Shown here: piece by piece, positions 28,543 to 38,100 of the stretch
Layout of the letters: every line of letters begins with the position of its first letter
Numbering within the stretch: position 1 is the first letter of the stretch
From: Salegentibacter maritimus
GTDB taxonomy: Bacteria; Bacteroidota; Bacteroidia; Flavobacteriales; Flavobacteriaceae
Length of the DNA: 64,000 nt
Assembly (NCBI RefSeq): GCF_016236915.1
Contig: NZ_JAEHOK010000015.1
Span: 36,034 to 100,033 of the forward strand
Direction of reading: 5' to 3'
Notes under the pieces: generated by a model
The model's database searches: none
The model's input: the letters and a program-made list of their open reading frames with translations, nothing else
Told to the model about the DNA's origin: nothing
Position numbers and translations under genes: made by a program

Positions 28543-29571
28543 ATGCGATTCTCTTTTAACCCAATGATCCTGGTCTTTTTAATTGGTTTGTTTTTTAGCT
28601 GTAAAAACCAGGAAGATAAAAAACCTGAAACTCTCACGGCAGATCTTGAGGAAACTGAAAAATCTTATCATGAGGCGTATATGGAGGAAATTGCTGAGAT
28701 TAAAGAGCGAGATTCAGTATCAACCTCAGGTATGCTTAGAATTGAAGGTGGGGAATATTTGATGGGCGGAAATTCAGACCAGGCCCGGCCAGACGAATTT
28801 CCACAACATATAGAAAAAATAGCAACACTACTGGTAGACGAAACCGAAGTAACAAATGCCCAATTTAGGGAATTCATAAACAGTACCGGTTATGTTACCA
28901 CGGCTCAACGCAGTTTTGAAGTGCAAGGGCAAACTTTCCCTCCCGGAGCCCTTATTTTTAATGAAAACAACCCACAAGCCTGGTGGAAATTTAAAGAAGG
29001 GGCTAACTGGGAAAATCCTTATGGACCAGGCAGTTCTATTGAGGGAAAGGATGACCATCCCGTAGTACAGGTTTCCTGGTATGACGCCATGGCCTATGCA
29101 AAATGGGCCGGAAAAAGATTGCCAACCGAAGCCGAGTTTGAATATTTAGCGCGAGGTGGAAAAGAGGATGAAATTTATCATTGGGGAAATGACTTTAAAA
29201 AGGCTACCCAATTTGTTAACTTCCATCAGGGTAATTTTCCGGTTACCAATGAAGTTCAGGACAATTTCGAGAAAACAGCTCCGGTAAAAAGTTTTCCTCC
29301 AAATGACTTTGGACTTTATGAAATGGCAGGAAATACCTGGGAGTGGGTATTGGATACCTATTATCCAAATGCCTATTCAAAACTGGAACAGCGCACCGAT
29401 GGCTACTTTAAAGAATATTATAATGCTGAACAGCAAAAAGTAATTCGCGGCGGCTCTTTTCTGTGCAGTGAATCTTATTGCACCGGCTACAGAAACGCGG
29501 CCAGAATGAGCTCTACCCCCGAATCTGGTTTAGAGCATTTAGGTTTTAGGTTAGTTAAAGATATAGAGTAA
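28543..29571 (+). CDS. Formylglycine-generating-enzyme-like lipoprotein (SUMF1 family)
   Basis: A 342-residue protein with an SPII signal (LIGLFFSC, Cys at residue 20) and an FGE-sulfatase domain from about residue 65. Domain marks: FLMGG-like EYLMGGNSDQARPDEFP, DETEVTNAQFREFI, HPVVQVSWYDAMAYAKWAGKR, GLYEMAGNTWEWV and RGGSFLC. Many bacterial relatives lack the catalytic cysteines, but here Cys308 and Cys313 (LCSESYC) have the spacing of the copper-binding pair of true formylglycine-generating enzymes, so oxidase activity is possible. It would act in the periplasm or at the surface. No sulfatase gene lies in the window. A role as a gliding or lipid-export accessory protein is the alternative. 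Confidence 0.85.
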   Translation: MRFSFNPMILVFLIGLFFSCKNQEDKKPETLTADLEETEKSYHEAYMEEIAEIKERDSVSTSGMLRIEGGEYLMGGNSDQARPDEFPQHIEKIATLLVDETEVTNAQFREFINSTGYVTTAQRSFEVQGQTFPPGALIFNENNPQAWWKFKEGANWENPYGPGSSIEGKDDHPVVQVSWYDAMAYAKWAGKRLPTEAEFEYLARGGKEDEIYHWGNDFKKATQFVNFHQGNFPVTNEVQDNFEKTAPVKSFPPNDFGLYEMAGNTWEWVLDTYYPNAYSKLEQRTDGYFKEYYNAEQQKVIRGGSFLCSESYCTGYRNAARMSSTPESGLEHLGFRLVKDIE

Positions 29572-29626
29572 ATTATTTCATGGTAAGTCCACGAGGTATG
29601 AAAATCTCGATTATCGAGTATATCCT

Positions 29627-30082
29627 CTATTCACAGCCTAATTTGCTGCGTGTATCTACCAGATAAATTATTTTCCACTGGCCTTTAAATTTCATTAGCT
29701 GAAAAGTATTTACGCCACAATGACTTAATTCCCCATTTACATAAAATGAATATGGCGTACTTACGTTTGCGATCACTCCATTTATATGAATTTTAAATCC
29801 ATGTAGTTTTTCTCTAAACTTAGTGGTTTCTGGAATTGAGGCAATAGCCTTCAAAAAATCAGTATAATCTTCAGTAGAGAGCATTGTTTTTCCGTTAACA
29901 TCTATAGCAACTGAATGCATTTTTATCTCAGGGTGCGCAAAATTCTTTAAAGCAATAGAGTCCTTTGCGTGAAAAGCACTAAAAAAGTTTTCGATTAAAT
30001 TTTGAAGATTTTCTTTTTCTGAACTTTGACTATAGCCTAATTGACAGAGAAATAGAAAACTAATTAGGAAAAACTTATTCAT
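29627..30082 (-). CDS. Secreted NTF2-like (SnoaL/DUF4440 type) protein
   Basis: A 151-residue protein with an SPI signal peptide (MNKFFLISFLFLCQLGYSQ) and one NTF2-like domain: IENFFSAFHAKDSIALKNF at the start, then an alternating strand pattern ending in LMKFKGQWKIIYLVDTR. Such domains bind small ligands or have minor enzyme roles; there is no catalytic signature to name one. Periplasmic. Divergent from the chitinase gene. Confidence 0.8.
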   Translation of the reverse strand: MNKFFLISFLFLCQLGYSQSSEKENLQNLIENFFSAFHAKDSIALKNFAHPEIKMHSVAIDVNGKTMLSTEDYTDFLKAIASIPETTKFREKLHGFKIHINGVIANVSTPYSFYVNGELSHCGVNTFQLMKFKGQWKIIYLVDTRSKLGCE

Positions 30083-30145
30083 TGGCCTATTTTTATAGAA
30101 TAGCTAATTTAATATTTTAATACACTCAAGCTAATCCTTTATATT

Positions 30146-31264
30146 ATGAAAAAAGCATTGGTGCCCTCCCTCCTATTATTTTTAGGTTTTGTTTTAAATA
30201 CCTGGACTGTAAAAGCACAGGAAAAAGTTGTAGGTTATATTGTAGCCGGAAATGTTGATGATAAATTTAATGAGATTACGGCAAAAAAACTTACACATGT
30301 TAATTATGCCTTTGCTAATATTGAAAAAGGGAAAATTGTAGAAGGTAGTCCTAAAGACAATGAACGTTTAAAAAAAATTAATGGTTTAAAACAAGACAAT
30401 CCCGATTTAAAAATCTTGATATCCGTAGGTGGCTGGGCTTGGTCTGGTGGCTTTTCTAAGGCTGTTGCTAATAAAATTAATCGTGAGCGTTTTGCAAATA
30501 GTGGAATTTCTTTTCTAAAAAAACATAATATAGACGGCATAGATTTAGACTGGGAATACCCGGGACAACCAGGAGCCGGAAATCTACATTCGCCGGAAGA
30601 TAAACAGAACTTTACTACTATACTTAAATTGTTTAGAAAAAAACTGGATTCGCTAGGAAAAGTTAATTCCAAAAATTACTTGTTGACCATCGCAACCGCT
30701 GCAAACAAGGAGTATTTAAAACATGTTGAATTAGGTAAAATTCATCCTCATTTAGATTTTATAAATATAATGAGCTATGATTATCGGGGTGGTTGGAACA
30801 ATTCTACCTCGCACCATACCAACTTATACGATTCAGAAACCGATCCTGAAACATATAAAAGAAGTACAAATACCGCTGTAAAAGAACATTTGGCAACCGG
30901 TGTTCCTTCAGAAAAGCTTGTTATTGGAGTTGCCTTTTACGGCAGGGGTTGGCACGAAACAGAGAATAAAAACGCAGGCCTGCATCAAAGAGCTTTCGGA
31001 AAATCTTTCAGCATAAATTATCGCGAAATAAAAGATAGTTTAAAAGATGGCACATACAGTCGTTTTTGGGACAAATCGGCCCGGGCACCCTATTTATGGC
31101 GCAAAGATACCGGCACTTTTATCACCTATGATGATCCCGAATCTATAAGACAAAAAGTAAATTTTATAAAAGAGCACAATCTTGGTGGTATTATGTTTTG
31201 GCAATATCACGGAGACGATGGTGAATTACTGGAAACACTTTACACTGAATTTAAAAAACAATAA
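30146..31264 (+). CDS. Glycoside hydrolase family 18 chitinase
   Basis: A 372-residue secreted enzyme with an SPI signal peptide (cut after VKA-Q near residue 25). The catalytic motif DGIDLDWE is at 130-137, with Glu137 as acid, preceded by the strand ILISVGGWAWSGGF and followed by MSYDYRGGW and a late FWQYHGD, all typical of GH18. It would cleave beta-1,4 bonds in chitin or chitooligosaccharides. No carbohydrate-binding module and no T9SS C-terminal domain are seen, so it may stay in the periplasm or be lipid-free at the cell surface. No polysaccharide-utilisation genes are adjacent. Confidence 0.93.
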   Translation: MKKALVPSLLLFLGFVLNTWTVKAQEKVVGYIVAGNVDDKFNEITAKKLTHVNYAFANIEKGKIVEGSPKDNERLKKINGLKQDNPDLKILISVGGWAWSGGFSKAVANKINRERFANSGISFLKKHNIDGIDLDWEYPGQPGAGNLHSPEDKQNFTTILKLFRKKLDSLGKVNSKNYLLTIATAANKEYLKHVELGKIHPHLDFINIMSYDYRGGWNNSTSHHTNLYDSETDPETYKRSTNTAVKEHLATGVPSEKLVIGVAFYGRGWHETENKNAGLHQRAFGKSFSINYREIKDSLKDGTYSRFWDKSARAPYLWRKDTGTFITYDDPESIRQKVNFIKEHNLGGIMFWQYHGDDGELLETLYTEFKKQ

Positions 31265-31324
31265 AAGCAGCTTAGTGACATAAAACCGCTCGATTTTGTA
31301 CTTTTACCTTCCAAAATTGAAAAT

Positions 31325-32143
31325 ATGTCTGTAGCTAAGAAAGAATACAAAAGAGTTACCACCAAGTCTTTGGTAGATATGAAAAAGAATGGCGAAAAAA
31401 TCGCTATGCTTACCGCATATGATTACTCGATGGCGAAAATTGTAGATGGTGCCGGAATAGATGTAATTCTTGTGGGCGATTCTGCCAGTAATGTAATGGC
31501 GGGACACGAAACTACACTTCCTATTACTTTAGACCAAATGATCTATCACGCAACCAGTGTGGTAAGAGCTATAAATAGAGCACTTGTTGTAGTAGACCTT
31601 CCCTTTGGAAGTTACCAAAGCGACCCAAAAGAAGCCTTAAGATCGGCGATTAGAATTATGAAAGAAAGCGGTGGTCACGCCGTTAAACTTGAAGGAGGAA
31701 AAGAGATTAAAGAATCGCTAAAACGTATTCTACACGCCGGGATACCGGTAATGGGACATTTAGGCTTAACCCCCCAATCTATCTATAAGTTTGGCACTTA
31801 TACGGTAAGAGCAAAAGAAGAAGCTGAAGCCGAAAAATTAAAATCTGATGCACTATTACTGGAACGGCTTGGCTGTTTTGCCATCGTTTTAGAAAAAGTA
31901 CCGGCAAAACTGGCAAAAGAAGTAGCAGAAAGTATAAACATTCCTGTAATTGGTATTGGTGCCGGAAATGGTGTAGATGGCCAGGTATTGGTAATACACG
32001 ACATGCTGGGAATGACCCACGAATTCAATCCAAGATTTTTAAGAAGGTATGCCGATTTACATTCAGAAATGACGAAAGCTTTTGAAGGCTATCGCGACGA
32101 TGTAAAAAGCAAAAGTTTTCCATCTGGTGATGAGCAATATTAA
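31325..32143 (+). CDS. panB: PanB, 3-methyl-2-oxobutanoate hydroxymethyltransferase
   Basis: Makes ketopantoate from 2-oxoisovalerate (2-oxoisovalerate comes from the ilv pathway) for pantothenate and CoA. It has 272 residues, the normal length. Motifs: [36 protein letters not shown] (metal and substrate site), VKLEGG, and [10 protein letters not shown]. The pseudouridine synthase gene follows after 51 bp. Confidence 0.96.
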   Translation: MSVAKKEYKRVTTKSLVDMKKNGEKIAMLTAYDYSMAKIVDGAGIDVILVGDSASNVMAGHETTLPITLDQMIYHATSVVRAINRALVVVDLPFGSYQSDPKEALRSAIRIMKESGGHAVKLEGGKEIKESLKRILHAGIPVMGHLGLTPQSIYKFGTYTVRAKEEAEAEKLKSDALLLERLGCFAIVLEKVPAKLAKEVAESINIPVIGIGAGNGVDGQVLVIHDMLGMTHEFNPRFLRRYADLHSEMTKAFEGYRDDVKSKSFPSGDEQY

Positions 32144-32194
32144 TTTAAGTAGCAATACCCGGTTGAAACTCAAAGCTCTTATAACATAATTAGT

Positions 32195-32893
32195 TTGGAA
32201 AAAACAATTTCGAATAAAAACAACCTACAGGTCCTTTTTGAAGACAACCATATTATTGTGGTAAATAAACGCCCCGGTGATATTGTACAAGGCGATAAAA
32301 CCGGGGACAAACCGCTTAGCGAAGTGGTAAAATTGTATTTAAAGGAAAAATACAATAAACCCGGAAATGTATATTTGGGTGTAGTACATAGGCTTGACAG
32401 GCCAACTAGCGGAATTGTTCTATTTTCGAAAACCTCGAAGGCCCTACCCCGGCTCAATAAACTTTTTCAAAAGAAAGAAGCGCAAAAAACATACTGGGCC
32501 ATTGTAAAAAATGCTCCTCCCAAAAAATCAGATACTTTAGTCCATTTTTTAAAGCGAAACCAAAAACAGAACAAATCTTACGCTCACATTAAAGAAGTAC
32601 CCGATAGTAAAAAAGCTATTTTGGAATACAGAATAGTAAAGAAACTTGATAATTACTTCCTACTCGAAATAGATTTACATACCGGGAGACATCATCAAAT
32701 TAGGAGCCAGCTTTCGGCTATTGGCAGTCCTATTAAAGGTGATTTAAAATACGGTTTTAACCGAAGCAATAAAGACGCAAGTATTCATCTACACGCCAGG
32801 GAATTAAAGTTTATCCATCCGGTAAAAAAAGAAGAGGTTCATATAATAGCTCCTCCACCCCGGGAAGTGCTTTGGAATAATTGTATAAGCTAA
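32195..32893 (+). CDS. RluA-family pseudouridine synthase
   Basis: A 232-residue enzyme that converts uridine to pseudouridine in rRNA or tRNA. The catalytic Asp68 is in VVHRLDRPTSG, followed by LFSKTSKALPRLNKLFQKK, and the later motif LLEIDLHTGRHHQIRSQL is standard. There is no S4 domain at the N-terminus, which is seen in the short RluA/TruC group. The start is a TTG at 32195, chosen because no ATG precedes the conserved VLFEDNHIIVVNKRPGD segment. Confidence 0.92.
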   Translation: MEKTISNKNNLQVLFEDNHIIVVNKRPGDIVQGDKTGDKPLSEVVKLYLKEKYNKPGNVYLGVVHRLDRPTSGIVLFSKTSKALPRLNKLFQKKEAQKTYWAIVKNAPPKKSDTLVHFLKRNQKQNKSYAHIKEVPDSKKAILEYRIVKKLDNYFLLEIDLHTGRHHQIRSQLSAIGSPIKGDLKYGFNRSNKDASIHLHARELKFIHPVKKEEVHIIAPPPREVLWNNCIS

Positions 32894-32960
32894 ACTGAAA
32901 TCAAAATTGCTTCTTAAAATTTTTTCAACCTATTTTCAGGCTTTGTTGTCTCCAAAATAA

Positions 32961-34505
32961 TTACCTACCTACCAAAGCTACTTTTTCAGCGATTACATCA
33001 GCTACGGGGCGATTTTGTATTTTACTTTCCAACCACGAAATGATATCCAGGTAAAGAAATGCCCTACGCTCATAAGGGTGATTTTCATACTCCTTTAGCT
33101 TAGCGTGCAATTTTCTAAATTCATCTTTTATTTCCAGAGGAGAGATTTCAGGTAAATTTCTTAGGAAAATTATCATTTGTTTTTGAACCTCGTGCAAATC
33201 GTTCATTTTAATCAAAAATTTATAAGTAGATTTCACCAACCTATCTAAATGATAATCCAGGCCTGCTTCATAATGAGCTACCAGGCTTAAAATACGGGCA
33301 AAGCACATTAAGTCTTCCCGCATTTCCAAAGATTTATTATTAATAATTTTATTTAGAAATTCTATACATTTTTTATTGTCACCATCCCCAAAATAAAGAC
33401 AGGCTATCTTGTAGTAAAAAACCATGATGTGATGCTCATCTATGCGGTCTCTATATTTTTTTATACGTTTCTGAATTTTTTCTACCAACTTATCGCCATT
33501 GGCAAAAGCTCCCTTCATAAACCGCAAATTCAATTTATTGGAATATAGATAAAGAAAGGCCAAAGCTTTAATATTATCATCGTCTGGAATCTTGGCATCT
33601 TTCAGCATACCTTCAAGATTTTTTAGCGTCTTTTCGAATAAATTGTTATGATTTAAATAAAACAAAGACTCCAATAAATAATGGTTTCCTTTTAAATAAG
33701 AAACGGGATGAATGGGCACCAGGTGCTTCTGGTCGTTAAAAAGATCTATCCATTTCATAGAATAGCGATAGCAAGCCAGGAAATCTTGCGTAATAAAACT
33801 AAACCATAAGTGGGCTTTATAAAGCCATAATTTCTCCCTAAAACCTATGTTCTTTATTTTGTACTCGGGAAGATTCTGGTAAAAGTAGTTCCTAATACTA
33901 TCTGCTTCTTCCTGGGTTCTGGCATACCCCATCTTTAAGAAAATGGCATATAACTGTAAAGATAAATTAGAAAGCTTACTGGATATTAAATTAAGCTCAC
34001 TCAAACTCTCGGTTTGTTGAATTAAGCTTTCCGCCCTGTTTTCTATACTTCGAGTAATATATTGGGATTCGATAATTTTCTCTAACTCCAGGATTTCATA
34101 GGCCAGGTTTTTTTCTTCATACTCCAGTGCCTGGGTTTTTATTTTATCCAATAACTTCAGGCTTTGCTTATAAAGCCCTTTTCTATATAAGATATAGGCA
34201 AAATCAAACTGCTCCCTAATTTGAACCGGAATACTTTGGTGAGCCGGGTTCAATCTTAAACTAATAAGTATTTGCTTATATAAATGAGCTTTTACATTTG
34301 AGAGTTGTTGCTTACTAATCTTAGTTTTTAGAAGAATCTCTTTCTCGTTATATTTCTTCAATTTGGTCATCACCTTAAATAAATTCAAAAATTTACTATC
34401 GGTATTCACCCCAATTCTTCCAACATACAACGAAAACTGTCGCTTTTCCGACGGTGAAAGCGACTTAATTAAAGAAAATAAGTTATCGGTTAAATCATTA
34501 GTCAT
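32961..34505 (-). CDS. Helical-repeat (TPR-like) protein of unknown function
   Basis: A 514-residue soluble protein that is almost all helical, with TPR-like pairs such as FAYILYRKGLYKQSLKLLDKI and YYKIACLYFGDGDNKKCIEFL. There is no signal peptide or enzyme motif. The first 60 residues (LFSLIKSLSPSEKRQFSLYV) form a distinct conserved start. I recall similar proteins as widespread, uncharacterised flavobacterial genes. It is divergent from leuA, and the palindrome between the two could serve either gene. Confidence 0.75.
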   Translation of the reverse strand: MTNDLTDNLFSLIKSLSPSEKRQFSLYVGRIGVNTDSKFLNLFKVMTKLKKYNEKEILLKTKISKQQLSNVKAHLYKQILISLRLNPAHQSIPVQIREQFDFAYILYRKGLYKQSLKLLDKIKTQALEYEEKNLAYEILELEKIIESQYITRSIENRAESLIQQTESLSELNLISSKLSNLSLQLYAIFLKMGYARTQEEADSIRNYFYQNLPEYKIKNIGFREKLWLYKAHLWFSFITQDFLACYRYSMKWIDLFNDQKHLVPIHPVSYLKGNHYLLESLFYLNHNNLFEKTLKNLEGMLKDAKIPDDDNIKALAFLYLYSNKLNLRFMKGAFANGDKLVEKIQKRIKKYRDRIDEHHIMVFYYKIACLYFGDGDNKKCIEFLNKIINNKSLEMREDLMCFARILSLVAHYEAGLDYHLDRLVKSTYKFLIKMNDLHEVQKQMIIFLRNLPEISPLEIKDEFRKLHAKLKEYENHPYERRAFLYLDIISWLESKIQNRPVADVIAEKVALVGR

Positions 34506-34525
34506 TGTAACAAAATCGTTTATAA

Positions 34526-34544
34526 AACACTGATTATCAGTGTT
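34526..34544. promoter_or_regulatory. Perfect 19-bp palindrome between the divergent genes, candidate operator
   Basis: AACACTGAT-T-ATCAGTGTT has nine perfect base pairs around one central base. It lies 20 bp from the start of the leftward gene and 108 bp from leuA. It lacks a T tract, so an operator is likelier than a terminator. Confidence 0.5.
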
Positions 34545-34652
34545 ATTACATTCTATTTTTTAAGTTAATTATCGTAATACCCTTATGGGCTAAAGCCTGG
34601 AGTGTTTAGTTAAGCAATACTTTAGTTAAAGATAAAGTAAAATAAATCTCTT

Positions 34653-35825
34653 ATGAGCACAGAAAAGGTAGAAATTTTTGACACGACGTTACGAGACGGA
34701 GAGCAGGTTCCAGGTTGTAAATTAAACACAGCCCAAAAGCTAAAAATTGCCGCACGTCTCGATGAGCTGGGAGTAGATGTGATTGAGGCAGGTTTCCCTG
34801 TTTCCAGTCCCGGCGATTTTCAATCTGTTAATGAAATCTCTAAACTGGCAAAGAATGCCTCCGTTTGTGGGCTCACCCGTGCTGTAAAAAAAGATATAGA
34901 AGTTGCTGCAGAAGCTTTAAAACATGCTAAAAGACCACGTATACATACTGGAATTGGCACATCAGATTCACATATTAAGTTTAAATTCAACTCTACAAGA
35001 GAAGAAATTATTACTCGTGGTGCAGCTGCCGTAAAGCACGCTAAAAACTTTGTAGACGATGTAGAGTTTTATGCCGAAGATGCCGGAAGAACAGATAACG
35101 AATTTCTTGCTCGCGTTTGTACAGAAATGATTAAAGCCGGTGCCACTGTATTAAATATTCCCGACACCACAGGCTACTGCCTTCCAGAAGAGTATGGAAG
35201 AAAAATAAAATATCTAAAAGACAATGTAAAGGATATTGATAAAGTCATTATTTCATGTCATTGTCATAACGATTTAGGTCTTGCCACAGCTAATGCAATT
35301 GCAGGGGTTATGAATGGTGCCCGCCAAATAGAATGTACCATTAATGGTATTGGTGAGCGTGCAGGTAATACAGCTTTAGAAGAGGTCGTCATGATCTTAA
35401 GGCAACACCCAACTTTGAATTTAAATACCTTAATAGATCCAAAATTCCTTTTTGATACCAGTTGTATGGTTTCACAGGAAATGGGAATGATGGTTCAGCC
35501 TAACAAAGCTATTGTGGGTGCCAATGCATTTGCCCACAGTTCGGGAATACATCAGGACGGTGTGATTAAAAATCGTGAGACTTACGAAATTATTGATCCT
35601 GCAGAAGTTGGGGTAACCGAGTCGGCTATCGTTTTAACCGCAAGAAGTGGACGAGCAGCTTTAGCTTACAAGGCGAAAAAAATGGGCTACGAGTTAACCA
35701 AACTTCAATTAGATGAAGTTTACACCGAATTCCTGAATTTTGCCGATGCCAGAAGATGTGTAGAGGATAATGATATTCACGAAATCATGGAAATTTCAAA
35801 AAGAAAAATAAGGGCAATAGCCTAA
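34653..35825 (+). CDS. leuA: 2-isopropylmalate synthase, short form without regulatory domain
   Basis: Condenses acetyl-CoA with 2-oxoisovalerate, the entry to leucine. The catalytic TIM barrel is complete: [16 protein letters not shown] (metal and oxo-acid site), [39 protein letters not shown]. At 390 residues it stops soon after the barrel and its subdomain ([12 protein letters not shown]) and lacks the roughly 120-residue C-terminal domain that binds leucine in the E. coli enzyme. It should therefore not be feedback-inhibited in the usual way. Citramalate or homocitrate synthase are the alternatives; the leuCDB genes downstream favour LeuA. Confidence 0.93.
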   Translation: MSTEKVEIFDTTLRDGEQVPGCKLNTAQKLKIAARLDELGVDVIEAGFPVSSPGDFQSVNEISKLAKNASVCGLTRAVKKDIEVAAEALKHAKRPRIHTGIGTSDSHIKFKFNSTREEIITRGAAAVKHAKNFVDDVEFYAEDAGRTDNEFLARVCTEMIKAGATVLNIPDTTGYCLPEEYGRKIKYLKDNVKDIDKVIISCHCHNDLGLATANAIAGVMNGARQIECTINGIGERAGNTALEEVVMILRQHPTLNLNTLIDPKFLFDTSCMVSQEMGMMVQPNKAIVGANAFAHSSGIHQDGVIKNRETYEIIDPAEVGVTESAIVLTARSGRAALAYKAKKMGYELTKLQLDEVYTEFLNFADARRCVEDNDIHEIMEISKRKIRAIA

Positions 35826-35857
35826 TAAAACAGTTTTAGAACTTCAGAATAGCAGTA

Positions 35858-35895
35858 TGCTACTTCCAGAGGCAAGCCTCGGGATATTAAGTAAA
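35858..35895. repeat. Dispersed repeat, family B, between leuA and leuC
   Basis: Contains the palindrome GAGGCAAGCCTC followed by GGGATATTAA, as in the other family B pieces. It sits inside the leu operon. Confidence 0.5.
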
Positions 35896-35946
35896 ACATA
35901 AAACTCTTACGCATTTCTTATAGGGAATTGAATTTATAAAAAACAA

Positions 35947-37329
35947 ATGAAAAAAACTTTATTCGATAAAATTTGGGATTCCCATGTGGTAGAATCTATA
36001 CCCGATGGGCCGGATATTTTATATATCGATAAGCACCTAATTCACGAAGTTACAAGCCCACAAGCTTTTAACGAACTTAAAGAGCGGGATATTTCGGTTT
36101 TTAGACCGAACCAAATTGTCGCTACGGCCGATCATAATACCCCAACTGAAAACCAGCATTTACCAGTTAAAGATTTATTATCCAGAAAGCAATTAAAAGA
36201 ATTAACCCAAAATTGCGAGGATAATAATATTACGTTATACGGTCTTGGGCATCCCTATAATGGTATTGTTCATGTTATGGCCCCTGAACTTGGAATTACC
36301 CAACCCGGTATGACCATGGTTTGTGGAGATAGCCATACCTCTACCCACGGTGCTTTTGGCACCATAGCTTTTGGAATTGGAACCAGCCAGGTATCACAGG
36401 TTTTTGCCAGCCAGTGTTTATTGGTAGAAAAACCTAAAAAACTTAGGGTAAATGTAAACGGTAAACTGAAAAAAGGGGTTTTACCAAAAGATGTGATCCT
36501 CTATATAATTAGCAAACTAGGTACAAATTCTGGCACCGGCTATTTTTGTGAGTATGCCGGGAATGTTTTTGAAGAAATGTCTATGGAAGGCCGTATGACG
36601 GTTTGCAACATGAGCATTGAAATGGGCGCTCGTGGTGGTCTTATTGCTCCTGATGAAACTACTTTTGAGTATGTAAAAGATAAAGAATTCGCCCCAAAAG
36701 GTCAAGAGTTTGAAGCTATGAAAGCTTATTGGGAGACACTGAAAACCGACGAAGATGCAGCGTTTGACCAGGAATATTCTTTTGATGCCGAAGATATTGA
36801 ACCCATGATCACCTACGGAACAAATCCGGGGATGGGTATTAAAATTACCGGATCTATCCCAATGGAAGGTGGTAAAAGCGATGCCAAAGCCCTGGCTTAT
36901 ATGGGCTTTAAACCTGGAGAAACTTTACTTGAAAAACCTATTAACTGGATTTTTATTGGAAGTTGTACCAATTCAAGGATTGAAGATTTTAGAGCAGCAG
37001 CAGCCTATATAAAAGGCAAGCAAAAAGCCGAAAATGTAAACGCATTAATTGTACCCGGTTCCCGCCAGGTGGCGGCTCAAATTGAAGCTGAAGGCCTACG
37101 CGAAGTATTTGAAAACGCCGGTTTCACCTTAAGACAACCGGGGTGTTCAGCCTGCCTGGCCATGAACGATGATAAAATACCGGCCGGAGAATACTGTGTC
37201 TCTACCAGTAATAGAAATTTTGAAGGAAGACAGGGACAGGGTTCCAGAACTATATTAGCAAGTCCGTTGACAGCCGCTGCAACCGCAGTTTCAGGAAAAT
37301 TAACCGACTTCACAAAAAATTTAAATTAA
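35947..37329 (+). CDS. leuC: LeuC, isopropylmalate dehydratase large subunit
   Basis: With LeuD isomerises 2-isopropylmalate to 3-isopropylmalate. It has 460 residues and belongs to the aconitase superfamily. The [4Fe-4S] ligands are the Cys in [12 protein letters not shown] and the pair in [31 protein letters not shown] is the classic substrate and nucleotide region. The gene follows leuA by 121 bp and leuD follows by 4 bp, which fits the stable heterodimer. Confidence 0.97.
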   Translation: MKKTLFDKIWDSHVVESIPDGPDILYIDKHLIHEVTSPQAFNELKERDISVFRPNQIVATADHNTPTENQHLPVKDLLSRKQLKELTQNCEDNNITLYGLGHPYNGIVHVMAPELGITQPGMTMVCGDSHTSTHGAFGTIAFGIGTSQVSQVFASQCLLVEKPKKLRVNVNGKLKKGVLPKDVILYIISKLGTNSGTGYFCEYAGNVFEEMSMEGRMTVCNMSIEMGARGGLIAPDETTFEYVKDKEFAPKGQEFEAMKAYWETLKTDEDAAFDQEYSFDAEDIEPMITYGTNPGMGIKITGSIPMEGGKSDAKALAYMGFKPGETLLEKPINWIFIGSCTNSRIEDFRAAAAYIKGKQKAENVNALIVPGSRQVAAQIEAEGLREVFENAGFTLRQPGCSACLAMNDDKIPAGEYCVSTSNRNFEGRQGQGSRTILASPLTAAATAVSGKLTDFTKNLN

Positions 37330-37333
37330 TTAA

Positions 37334-37948
37334 ATGGAAAAGTTTATCACATTAACCGATACGGCGGTTCCTTTAGAAATAGAAAACGTAGATACCGACC
37401 AGATAATCCCTGCCAGGTTTCTTAAAGCCACCGATAAATCTGGTTTTGGAAAAAACCTGTTTCGTGACTGGCGTTTTGATAAAAACGATGAGCCCAATCC
37501 TGAGTTTGCTTTAAACAAACCAGAATATAAAGGTGCCATCCTGGTTGCGGGAGATAATTTTGGTTGTGGATCCAGCCGTGAGCATGCCGCCTGGGCCATA
37601 AAAGCATACGGATTTAAAGTAGTTGTTTCCAGTTATTTTGCCGATATTTTTAAAGGAAATGCCTTGAATAATGGCCTGCTTCCGGTACAGGTAAGCCCTG
37701 AATTTTTAGAAATTCTTTTTACTGAAATAACCAAAGACCCTTCAGTAGAAATTAAGGTAGACCTGGAAGCGCAGAAAATTGAAATTCCTAAGAAAAATAT
37801 ATCTGAAAGCTTTGACATTGATACCTATAAAAAAACCTGTTTAATCAATGGGTTTGATGATATAGATTTTCTGGTAAGCAAATTAGACGCCATAAAAGAA
37901 TTTGAAAATAAGAAAGCGCAAAAATTACAAACGACTAAATCCTTGTAA
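37334..37948 (+). CDS. leuD: LeuD, isopropylmalate dehydratase small subunit
   Basis: The swivel domain partner of LeuC, 204 residues. Marks: [15 protein letters not shown] at the start, [25 protein letters not shown] (substrate contact loop) and [17 protein letters not shown]. It begins 4 bp after leuC. A family A repeat separates it from leuB, so some transcripts may end or be processed there. Confidence 0.97.
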   Translation: MEKFITLTDTAVPLEIENVDTDQIIPARFLKATDKSGFGKNLFRDWRFDKNDEPNPEFALNKPEYKGAILVAGDNFGCGSSREHAAWAIKAYGFKVVVSSYFADIFKGNALNNGLLPVQVSPEFLEILFTEITKDPSVEIKVDLEAQKIEIPKKNISESFDIDTYKKTCLINGFDDIDFLVSKLDAIKEFENKKAQKLQTTKSL

Positions 37949-37962
37949 GTTGGAATTGTTTT

Positions 37963-38047
37963 CGTCAAGCTGAACTTATTTCAGCTCCTAACGTGATAAA
38001 ACAACCAAAAAAAGAACTTAGATCCTGAAAATAAATTCAGGATAACG
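37963..38047. repeat. Family A palindromic repeat (REP-like) inside the leu operon
   Basis: CGTCAAGCTGAACTTATTTC, then TTAGATCCTGAAAATAAATTC and GATAACG, two arms each with internal symmetry. It fills the gap between leuD and leuB. Confidence 0.75.
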
Positions 38048-38100
38048 CAATCAAAAGCTTTCTGAAAATATTAAAAATAACCACACATATTACAAAAAAA

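Noticed and set aside
34588..34610. Possible leader peptide before leuA (ATG GGC TAA)
   Set aside because: Only two codons, no Leu codon, no terminator or promoter of the attenuator type.
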